Assembly: GCA_902796215.1 (NCBI GenBank) | Contig: CADBNY010000086.1 | Span: 1-10,057 of the forward strand | Reading direction: 5' to 3' | Length of the DNA stretch: 10,057 nt | Origin: an uncultured Erysipelotrichaceae bacterium | Lineage (GTDB): Bacteria; Bacillota_I; Bacilli_A; RF39; UBA660 | Shown: piece after piece, positions 1 through 5,778 of the stretch | How the letters are laid out: every line of letters begins with the position of its first letter | Numbering within the stretch: the stretch's first letter is position 1 | The notes under the pieces: model-generated | The model's database searches: none | What the model was told of the DNA's origin: nothing | The model's input: the letters and a program-made list of their open reading frames with translations, nothing else | Program-made: the position numbers and the translations under genes

Positions 1-567
1 ACTGAAAAACCATTCTTAATGAGTATTGAAGATGTATTCACAATCACTGGTCGTGGAACTGTTGTTACAGGACGTGTTGAACGTGGAAAATTAAAATTAA
101 ATGATGAAGTTGAAATCGTTGGTATTAAACCTACTCAAAAAACAGTTGTTACAGGAATTGAAATGTTCCGTAAACAATTAGATTTTGCTGAAGCAGGAGA
201 TAATGCTGGAGTTTTACTTCGTGGTATTGCTCGTGAAGAAGTTGAAAGAGGACAAGTTCTTGCTAAACCTGGAACAGTTACTCCACATCATAAATTTAAA
301 GCTACAGTTTATATTTTAAGTAAAGAAGAAGGTGGACGTCATACACCATTCTTCAATAATTATCGCCCTCAATTCTATTTCAGAACTACTGATGTAACTG
401 GTGTAATTACTTTACCAGAAGGAACTGAAATGGTTATGCCAGGAGATAATATTGATATGGAAGTTGAATTAATCCATTCAATCGCTCTTGAACAAGGAAC
501 TCAATTCTCTATCCGTGAAGGTGGAAGAACTGTTGGTGCTGGTTCAGTTACTGAAATTGTTGAATAA
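1..567 (+). CDS. tuf: Elongation factor Tu, C-terminal part (5' end outside window)
   Basis: EF-Tu carries aminoacyl-tRNA as a GTP-bound ternary complex to the ribosomal A site. The frame is open from base 1, so the gene is cut by the window edge; the internal Met at 19 is not the start. The visible 188 residues cover domains 2 and 3. Recognisable family blocks are DVFTITGRGTVVTGRVERG, EMFRKQLDFAEAGDN, LLRGIAREEVERGQVLAKPG, KEEGGRHTPFFNNYRPQFYF and the C-terminal FSIREGGRTVGAGSVTEIVE. The GTPase domain (G1 to G5 motifs) lies upstream and cannot be judged. The usual MPVEDVF reads MSIEDVF here, a mild variation. Codon use is restricted, with many GGA, GTT and CGT codons, as expected of a highly expressed gene. 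The gene ends at a strong hairpin terminator and has no co-directional gene close downstream. Identification is near certain. Confidence 0.98.
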   Translation, partial: TEKPFLMSIEDVFTITGRGTVVTGRVERGKLKLNDEVEIVGIKPTQKTVVTGIEMFRKQLDFAEAGDNAGVLLRGIAREEVERGQVLAKPGTVTPHHKFKATVYILSKEEGGRHTPFFNNYRPQFYFRTTDVTGVITLPEGTEMVMPGDNIDMEVELIHSIALEQGTQFSIREGGRTVGAGSVTEIVE

Positions 568-587
568 TATTAATTCATTTATTTAAA

Positions 588-623
588 AGAAAAAGTTAAC
601 ACATTTATGTGTTAGCTTTTTTC
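588..623 (+). terminator. Rho-independent terminator of tuf, probably bidirectional
   Basis: A 14-bp stem (590-603 with 608-621, one G-U pair, core GTTAACACA/TGTGTTAGC) closes a TTTA loop and runs into T residues at 617-622. It lies 22 nt after the tuf stop. On the minus strand the same hairpin is followed by a T run (complement of 590-594) and begins about 22 nt after the end of the fem gene, so it can also end that transcript. Confidence 0.9.
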
Positions 624-644
624 TTTATGCTCAATTACACTGTT

Positions 645-1886
645 TTATTTATTTTTGTTCATTTTCATATACCAGTTATATGCAAATTTATTTAATATGA
701 TATCAAATTCTCCAATGTATTCTGTAACGGTTGCATTAAATCCAAGTTTTGATTCATTTAGTCCACTATACTCATTTTGATTTTCAAAATCTCCAACAAT
801 TCCATCAAGATTAAAATACTTCAATCCTTCGTTATTATAATCTGTAATTGCTTGCCATTTTATTAAATAATTTGGATTTAGATTCCCATACTTATCATCA
901 CTACCTTCGGTAAATAAATAAGCAGCATTGTCATATTTTAATATCATTGCTCCAGCAATGATAATACCATCTGGTTTGTTTTTTAATAATTCAGTTGCTT
1001 TTAATAAATTGCTTTTATAGGTAGTAATTAATTTATCTGATTCCATTTTTTTATTTAAATAGATATTTCTATCTTTTTCAGTTGGTGAAGTAGTCTGAAT
1101 TCTTTCAGCTAAAGATTCATTATATTCTAGTTCTTTTTCATAATTTCTTCTACTATTTATTAAAAAATCCTCTGTATTTATTTTTGCATAATATATATCT
1201 ATATTATTTTTAAAATTTTTGCATATTGTTTTATAGTAAGAGATTGGTTTGTTTTCTTTTTTTTCTATGAAACTGTACAAATCTTTAATATTTGTATCTT
1301 TTTCTCTTATAATTTCAACTCCATTATTTTTAGCTTTTCTAATTTTATTTCTTGTTTTTTTATCAACTTTTGCAAAAATTTCTCTTATATCTCTTTGCAA
1401 TATTACGAGAGCTTCCCATCTTGGTTTTTCTGTTTCGAAGTATAGATTTTTTCCTTTGTAAGTAAATCCTGAATTTTTTAAATTTTCAGTAATTTCATTT
1501 ACTTTGTTGTTAAAATTCATTATATTTCCTTCAGAGTCTCTAATTGTTATTGGAATGTATGGATCTATTCTAAGAATCATAAATCCTTGTTTTCCTAATA
1601 CTTTTCTTAATTTTTCTGCTAGTTCATTTACGTTTTCTCTTTCTTCATAATTAAATAAAATTCCTCTAGGGGCATATGCAATTTTATTTCCCATGAAAAC
1701 TTGTTTATAAATAATTAGTGTTGCTCCTATTAGATTATTCTGATCATTTACAAATCCTAGAAATTTAGTATGATATCCAAATTTTGCCATAACATTTGCA
1801 TACATGGAGCTTTGAAAGTAATTACGGTATCGATGTTTTTCTGCAAATTTATCAAACTGGGTTGCACTTAATTTGACAATTTTCAT
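645..1886 (-). CDS. FemABX-family peptidoglycan aminoacyltransferase
   Basis: Members of this family use aminoacyl-tRNA to add Gly, Ala or Ser to the lysine side chain of lipid II, forming the interpeptide bridge at the inner face of the membrane. The protein has 413 residues, normal for FemA/FemX/MurM. The N-terminal block NYFQSSMYANVMAKFGY (about 22-38), the segment IAYAPRGILF (69-78) and the C-terminal GNAT-like half with YLFTEGSDDKYGNLNPNYLIKW (from about 323) and YFNLDGIVGDF (from about 347) are typical. Residues 240-315 are charged and helical, matching the coiled-coil arm of FemA-type enzymes. The start at 1886 is preferred over an upstream in-frame ATG at 1931 because AAGGAG lies 9 nt upstream of it and the promoter falls between the two. 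The bridge residue and which subfamily member (FemX, FemA, MurM-like) cannot be told from the sequence. Its neighbours across the divergent region are murD and murI, which fits a wall-synthesis role. Confidence 0.88.
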   Translation of the reverse strand: MKIVKLSATQFDKFAEKHRYRNYFQSSMYANVMAKFGYHTKFLGFVNDQNNLIGATLIIYKQVFMGNKIAYAPRGILFNYEERENVNELAEKLRKVLGKQGFMILRIDPYIPITIRDSEGNIMNFNNKVNEITENLKNSGFTYKGKNLYFETEKPRWEALVILQRDIREIFAKVDKKTRNKIRKAKNNGVEIIREKDTNIKDLYSFIEKKENKPISYYKTICKNFKNNIDIYYAKINTEDFLINSRRNYEKELEYNESLAERIQTTSPTEKDRNIYLNKKMESDKLITTYKSNLLKATELLKNKPDGIIIAGAMILKYDNAAYLFTEGSDDKYGNLNPNYLIKWQAITDYNNEGLKYFNLDGIVGDFENQNEYSGLNESKLGFNATVTEYIGEFDIILNKFAYNWYMKMNKNK

Positions 1887-1913
1887 CTTCTTCCACTCCT
1901 TATCATACTTTTT

Positions 1914-1941
1914 ATTATAACATATAATCATTTTCTTTCAA
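1914..1941 (-). promoter_or_regulatory. Sigma-70/SigA-type promoter for the fem gene
   Basis: Read on the minus strand: -35 TTGAAA (1941-1936), 16-nt spacer, -10 TATAAT (1919-1914). Transcription would begin near 1907, giving a leader of about 20 nt with AAGGAG before the ATG at 1886. The region is AT-rich, so chance matches are possible, but spacing and position are right. Confidence 0.6.
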
Positions 1942-1957
1942 TATCAAAATTAAATTA

Positions 1958-1998
1958 TAGTCAAAATATTGCAATTATAGTATACTTGTATTGGTGAT
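1958..1998 (+). promoter_or_regulatory. Tentative murD promoter and ribosome-binding site
   Basis: TAGTCA (1958-1963), 17-nt spacer, TATACT (1981-1986) is the best promoter-like pair before murD. The expected start of transcription (about 1993) leaves only some 9 nt before the GTG codon, so the promoter may instead be further upstream, for example using TATAGT at 1956-1961. GGTGAT at 1993-1998 matches the 16S rRNA complement (from AGGAGGTGATCC) in register for a start at 2002, and it decides the GTG start. Confidence 0.35.
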
Positions 1999-2001
1999 AT
2001 T

Positions 2002-3354
2002 GTGTTTAAAAATAAAAAAATATTAATATTGGGATTGGCTAGAAGTGGTTATCAAGCTGCGAAGATTTTAATAGAAAAGGGAAATAATGTTTATTTGAAT
2101 GATTTAAATGATGAAAATAAGCATGATAAAAATCAGGTATCTGAATTGAAAAATATGGGTGTTCATTTGATATTTGGATCTCATCCAGATGATTTATTAG
2201 ATGAATCATTTGATTATTTGATTAAAAATCCAGGAGTACCTATTGATCATAAATATGTTTTAAAAGCTAGAAAATTAAATATACCAGTAATTAATGAGGT
2301 TGAGATGGCTTATCAATTATTGCCTGATAATGTTGATATTATTGGTATTACAGGTACTAATGGTAAGACTACAACTACAACAATAATTTATGAAATAATG
2401 CATAAATTTTTTGGAGATAAAGTATATTTGGCTGGTAATATTGGTTATCCATTATCTGGTATTTTAGATTTTGTTAAAAGTAAAGATATTATTGTTATGG
2501 AGTGTTCTTGTCAACAAGGAGAAAATTTTGTTAATTTTCATCCACATGTTGGTGTTATTACTAATTTTTCAGAAGCACATATTGATTTTATGAAAACTTA
2601 TGAGCATTATAAAAATACTAAATCTAAGATGTTTTATAATCAAAGTTCTAGTGATGTGGCTATATTAAATTATGATGATAATGATGTATTAGATGAAATG
2701 AAAAATATTTGTTCAGAAAAGAAATTTTTTTCTAGTAAAGAAAAAATCGAAGGATGTCATTTAGAGGGTAGAGATATTTATTATTATAGAGAAAAAATAA
2801 TGAGTATTGATGATATTAAAATTAAAGGCATGCATAATGTAGAAAATGTTATGGCTGCTATTATGGTAGCTAAAGAATATGGAGTGTCTAACAAAATTAT
2901 CTATGATGTAGTATCTAATTTTAAGGGCGTAGAACATCGATTGGAATATGTTGATACTGTCAATGGTGTAGAATATTATAATGATACAGAAGCAACCAAT
3001 ATCAAATGTACTCAAATAGCTTTATCGTCATTTAATAGACCAATTATTATCTTTTTAGGAGGATTGGAGAGAGGACAAGATTTTAATAAATTGACTCCTT
3101 ATATGGAACATGTAAAAGCGATTATTGCAATAGGTAGTTGTCGTAAAAGAATAGCGAACTATGCAAAAAAAATAGGTAAAAGTGTTTATGTATTTGAACA
3201 TTTATCTGATGGTTTTGACAAACTAAAAGATATTCTAACTTCAGGTGATGTTGTATTACTTTCTCCTGCTAGTGCTAGTTGGGATCAATATAAATGCTGT
3301 GAAATTAGGGGGGAGGAATTTAAGAAAAAGGTGTTTGAATTAAAAGGAGAATAG
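2002..3354 (+). CDS. murD: UDP-N-acetylmuramoyl-L-alanine--D-glutamate ligase (MurD), with unusual active-site motifs
   Basis: MurD is a cytoplasmic ATP-dependent ligase that adds D-glutamate to UDP-MurNAc-L-alanine, the second amino acid of the peptidoglycan stem peptide. The 450 residues match the family length. Seen in order: N-terminal UDP-binding domain with LGLARSGYQAA (10-20); ATP P-loop GITGTNGKTTTTT (115-127); GNIGYPL (145-151); MECSC with Glu167 (166-170); His193 in EAHIDF; Tyr203 and Lys207 in YKNTK, the latter being the expected carbamylated lysine; His312-Arg313 in EHRLEY; NDTEATN (327-333); FLGGLERGQDF (351-361); and LLSPASASWDQY (419-430). Two motifs deviate: the usual ELSSFQL is ECSCQQG, and the usual NDSKATN has Glu330 in place of Lys. 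The rest of the catalytic set is intact, so it is probably functional. A GTG start follows GGTGAT. murI starts 1 nt after the stop, so the two are probably translationally coupled. The gene is outside any mraY-ftsW-murG (dcw) context here. Confidence 0.93.
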   Translation: MFKNKKILILGLARSGYQAAKILIEKGNNVYLNDLNDENKHDKNQVSELKNMGVHLIFGSHPDDLLDESFDYLIKNPGVPIDHKYVLKARKLNIPVINEVEMAYQLLPDNVDIIGITGTNGKTTTTTIIYEIMHKFFGDKVYLAGNIGYPLSGILDFVKSKDIIVMECSCQQGENFVNFHPHVGVITNFSEAHIDFMKTYEHYKNTKSKMFYNQSSSDVAILNYDDNDVLDEMKNICSEKKFFSSKEKIEGCHLEGRDIYYYREKIMSIDDIKIKGMHNVENVMAAIMVAKEYGVSNKIIYDVVSNFKGVEHRLEYVDTVNGVEYYNDTEATNIKCTQIALSSFNRPIIIFLGGLERGQDFNKLTPYMEHVKAIIAIGSCRKRIANYAKKIGKSVYVFEHLSDGFDKLKDILTSGDVVLLSPASASWDQYKCCEIRGEEFKKKVFELKGE

Positions 3355-3355
3355 C

Positions 3356-4102
3356 ATGAATAGGAAAATTGGATTATTTGATTCAGGATTAGGTGGTCTT
3401 TCTATTTTAAAGGAATTAGTTAAACTGCTTCCAAATGAAAACTATTTGTTTTATGAAGATAGTATTAATAACCCTTATGGTCAAAAAAGTGAAGATGAAC
3501 TACTGAAAATTGTAGATAATGCAGTTAAATTTCTTTTGAAAGAAGACTGTAAAATAATAGTTATTGCGTGTAATACTGCTACTACTTGTTGTTTAAAAAA
3601 GCTTAGAGAAATGTATCCTGATACTATTTTTGTTGGAACAGTTCCTGCTATTAAAGTGGCTTATGATAATAATTATAAGAATACTATAATATTATCAACT
3701 CCTTATACTATGCAATCTAGTAGAGTCGAAGAATTAATTCACAATTATAGGAGAAAAGATCAAAATATAATTAATATTTCTGGAGAGAATTTAGCTCATT
3801 TAATAGAATTGGACAATAAAATTGAAATAATGTCTTTATTGAATAGAAAATTGAGTAAATATAAGGATGTTACTGATTCCTTGGTACTTGGATGTACACA
3901 TTATTCATTAATTAAAGATGAGATTCAAAGTATTCTTCCTAATACTGTCCTTTTAGACGGTTGTGTTGGTGTTTCTAATGAAGTAAAGCATCAATTAGAA
4001 GAACACAAATTGCTTAATAATAATAGTGCCGGTAACATTCAAATAATTAATTCTAAAGATGAAAAATTAGTAGAGAGAAGCTTTGGAATACTACGGTCTT
4101 GA
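3356..4102 (+). CDS. murI: Glutamate racemase
   Basis: MurI interconverts L- and D-glutamate without cofactor by a two-cysteine mechanism, supplying D-Glu to MurD. The 248 residues are slightly short for the family (about 255-270). Seen: GLFDSGLGGLSIL with Asp9 and Ser10 (6-18), NPYGQKS (39-45), ACNTATT with catalytic Cys72 (71-77), VPAIKVA (96-102, matching the EPAVKPA region), and LGCTHYSLI with the second catalytic Cys180 and His182 (178-186). AAAAGGAGA at 3342-3350, inside the end of murD, is the ribosome-binding site, 5 nt from the ATG. The close murD-murI pairing places production and use of D-glutamate on one transcript. The gene could also be named racE; its place beside murD favours a wall role over poly-gamma-glutamate supply. 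It ends with TGA, immediately followed by the eno promoter. Confidence 0.93.
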   Translation: MNRKIGLFDSGLGGLSILKELVKLLPNENYLFYEDSINNPYGQKSEDELLKIVDNAVKFLLKEDCKIIVIACNTATTCCLKKLREMYPDTIFVGTVPAIKVAYDNNYKNTIILSTPYTMQSSRVEELIHNYRRKDQNIINISGENLAHLIELDNKIEIMSLLNRKLSKYKDVTDSLVLGCTHYSLIKDEIQSILPNTVLLDGCVGVSNEVKHQLEEHKLLNNNSAGNIQIINSKDEKLVERSFGILRS

Positions 4103-4131
4103 TGGACAATAGTATTTTTTAATGATATAAT
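4103..4131 (+). promoter_or_regulatory. Strong extended -10 promoter for eno
   Basis: -35 TGGACA (4103-4108), exactly 17-nt spacer, -10 TATAAT (4126-4131), preceded by TGA (4123-4125), which gives an extended -10 TGnTATAAT. The -35 box starts on the base after the murI stop codon. Transcription should begin near 4138, leaving a leader of about 20 nt that carries GGAGGAGG (4144-4151). This lets enolase be made at a high level independently of murD-murI. Confidence 0.8.
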
Positions 4132-4157
4132 TGTTTTTAATATGGAGGAGGATAGTT

Positions 4158-5390
4158 ATGAAAATAAAAAATGTAATTGGTAGAGAAATTCTTGATTCAC
4201 GCGGAAATCCTACTGTTGAAGTAGATGTAATATTAGAAAATGGAATTGTAGGAAGAGCAGCAGTTCCAAGTGGGGCTTCTACTGGTGAGAGAGAAGCATT
4301 AGAACTTCGTGATGGTGATAAACTGCGCTATTTAGGAAAAGGAACTTTAAAAGCTGTGGAAAATGTTAATGGCCCTTTAAGGAATTTAGTGGTTGGTATG
4401 GATGCAGCAAATCAAAAAGAATTAGATTATGCAATGATAGAAGCTGATGGAACAGAAACTAAATCTAAATTTGGAGCTAATGCTATTTTGGGAATTTCTA
4501 TGGCTGCGATGAAAGCAAGTGCAATAGAAACTGGAATGCCTTTATATCGTTATGTTGGGGATGGGTCTATTCTTCCTGTTCCGATGATGAACGTTATTAA
4601 TGGTGGTGCTCATGCTGATAACAAACTTGATTTTCAAGAATTTATGATCATTCCTCAACGTGATACAATTCATGAAAGAGTTAGAGTTGGTGCAGAAGTA
4701 TTTCATAATTTAAAAAAAGTTTTAAATGAGAAAGGACTTGCTACTGGAGTTGGTGATGAAGGTGGATTTGCACCTGATTTACAATCTAATAGAGAAGGTT
4801 TTGAACTTATTATGGAAGCTATTCGAAAAGCTGGATATGAACCTGGAATTGATGTATGTTTAGGAATAGATGTTGCTGCATCAGAATTTTATAAAGATGG
4901 AAAATATGAGTTAGTTGGAGAAGGAAGAACCCTTACTACTGATGAATTGATTTACTACTATGAAGAGCTAGTTCATGATTATCCAATTATTTCTATTGAA
5001 GATCCAGTGGATGAAAATGATTGGGATGGGTTTGTTAAAATAACGGAAAAACTTGGAAATAAAATCCAACTAGTTGGAGATGATTTATTTGTTACAAATA
5101 AGAAATGTCTTCAAAAAGGAATTGATATGCATGCTGGTAATGCTATCTTATTAAAAGTTAATCAAATCGGTACAATTACAGAAACATTAGAGACAATTGA
5201 GCTTGCTAGAAAAAATGGTTATGCTACTATTATTTCTCATAGATCGGGAGAAACTGAGGATACTACAATAGCTGATTTAGCAGTGGGGCTTGATTTAGGA
5301 CAAATAAAAACAGGATCTATGTCTAGGACAGATCGTATTTGTAAATATAATCAGTTGATGAGAATTGAAGATGAATTAAGTAATAAATAA
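4158..5390 (+). CDS. eno: Enolase (phosphopyruvate hydratase)
   Basis: Enolase converts 2-phosphoglycerate to phosphoenolpyruvate in glycolysis; it is a cytoplasmic magnesium enzyme and in many bacteria also binds RNase complexes. The start at 4158 is chosen over an in-frame ATG at 4131 because GGAGGAGG (4144-4151) precedes it and because MKIKNVIGREILDSRGNPTVEV is the normal N terminus; 4131 also overlaps the -10 box. The product has 410 residues, near the short end of the family (about 410-435). Catalytic and metal residues are all visible: His152 in NGGAHADN, Glu161 in FQEF, Glu201 in GDEGGFAP, Asp238 in GIDVAASEF, Glu281 in SIEDP, Asp308 in GDDLFVTN, Lys333 in LLKVNQIG, His361-Arg362-Ser363 in SHRSGETED, and Lys384 in GQIKTGSMSR. 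No other glycolytic gene is adjacent; eno instead heads the secG-rnr-smpB-ssrA segment. Confidence 0.98.
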   Translation: MKIKNVIGREILDSRGNPTVEVDVILENGIVGRAAVPSGASTGEREALELRDGDKLRYLGKGTLKAVENVNGPLRNLVVGMDAANQKELDYAMIEADGTETKSKFGANAILGISMAAMKASAIETGMPLYRYVGDGSILPVPMMNVINGGAHADNKLDFQEFMIIPQRDTIHERVRVGAEVFHNLKKVLNEKGLATGVGDEGGFAPDLQSNREGFELIMEAIRKAGYEPGIDVCLGIDVAASEFYKDGKYELVGEGRTLTTDELIYYYEELVHDYPIISIEDPVDENDWDGFVKITEKLGNKIQLVGDDLFVTNKKCLQKGIDMHAGNAILLKVNQIGTITETLETIELARKNGYATIISHRSGETEDTTIADLAVGLDLGQIKTGSMSRTDRICKYNQLMRIEDELSNK

Positions 5391-5424
5391 TTTTGTTATA
5401 AAAGTGGAAAGAATTTAATTTTAT

Positions 5425-5453
5425 TTGCTTTTATAATATATATGTGATAAAAT
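5425..5453 (+). promoter_or_regulatory. Predicted promoter for secG
   Basis: -35 TTGCTT (5425-5430), 17-nt spacer, -10 TAAAAT (5448-5453) preceded by TGA (5445-5447), an extended -10 arrangement. The start of transcription would be about 5460 and the secG ribosome-binding site GGTGGAGGT lies at 5467-5475. No convincing terminator is seen between eno and this site, so read-through from eno is possible. Confidence 0.55.
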
Positions 5454-5481
5454 AGTTGGTGAATTTGGTGGAGGTATTATC

Positions 5482-5697
5482 ATGAAAATTGCTTTATTGG
5501 TTATTTCTATTTTATTAATTATTATAGTTTTATTACAGAGTGCTAAAGCAGAAGGGGGAGCACAAATTATTTCTGGTGGTAAAAGTGAGTTGTTTGCTAA
5601 TCGCAAAGAAAGAGGATCAGAATTGGTTATTACTAGAATAACTGCTGCTTTAGGAGCTGCGTTCTTTATACTTTGTTTGATATCAATGTTTATTTAG
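5482..5697 (+). CDS. secG: Protein translocase subunit SecG
   Basis: SecG is the small auxiliary subunit of the SecYEG protein-export channel. The 71-residue product has the family layout: first transmembrane helix at about 3-19, ending in VLLQSAKAEGG; a glycine-rich loop with GGAQIISGGKSELFANRKERG (about 25-45), which corresponds to the conserved SGG..LFG...R segment; and a second transmembrane helix at about 49-70. Length and motif order are typical (70-80 residues in Gram-positives). GGTGGAGGT lies 7 nt upstream of the ATG. secG before rnr is a known order in Bacillus and relatives. The stop codon lies at the base of a short hairpin. Confidence 0.93.
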   Translation: MKIALLVISILLIIIVLLQSAKAEGGAQIISGGKSELFANRKERGSELVITRITAALGAAFFILCLISMFI

Positions 5698-5713
5698 GAC
5701 TTAAGTCCTTTTT
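5696..5713 (+). terminator. Short hairpin terminator overlapping the secG stop
   Basis: AGGAC (5696-5700), TTAA loop, GTCCT (5705-5709), followed by T residues to 5713 and TATTTT. The stem is only 5 bp and its first two bases are the last two of the TAG stop codon, so terminating ribosomes could interfere with folding. It may work as a weak or partial terminator. Confidence 0.55.
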
Positions 5714-5750
5714 ATTTTGGAAAAGACTAGTTATCTTTACAAAAATACAG

Positions 5751-5756
5751 TATAAT
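5751..5756 (+). promoter_or_regulatory. Possible -10 element for rnr
   Basis: A perfect TATAAT is present, but at 17-nt spacing the -35 position holds only TAGTTA (5728-5733), a poor match. If used, transcription starts near 5763, which is downstream of the ATG at 5755 and supports the TTG start at 5779. Confidence 0.35.
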
Positions 5757-5778
5757 GAATATAATAGAAGGTGGTATT

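Noticed and set aside
1249..1461. Plus-strand open frame inside the fem gene, and similar antisense frames at 2761-3015, 5421-5606, 7381-7632 and 9512-9751
   Set aside because: They lie opposite well-supported genes or the tmRNA, lack ribosome-binding sites and have low-complexity Phe/Ile/Ser-rich translations typical of reversed AT-rich sequence.
1887..2001. Riboswitch or other leader RNA in the divergent fem-murD region
   Set aside because: The 115-nt region is very AT-rich, shows only promoter-like boxes and no conserved structured motif or terminator hairpin.
5396..5434. ATAAAAG ... CTTTTAT inverted repeat after eno as a terminator
   Set aside because: The stem is A/T-rich with a loop of about 24 nt and no clean T tract, and its right arm overlaps the predicted secG promoter.
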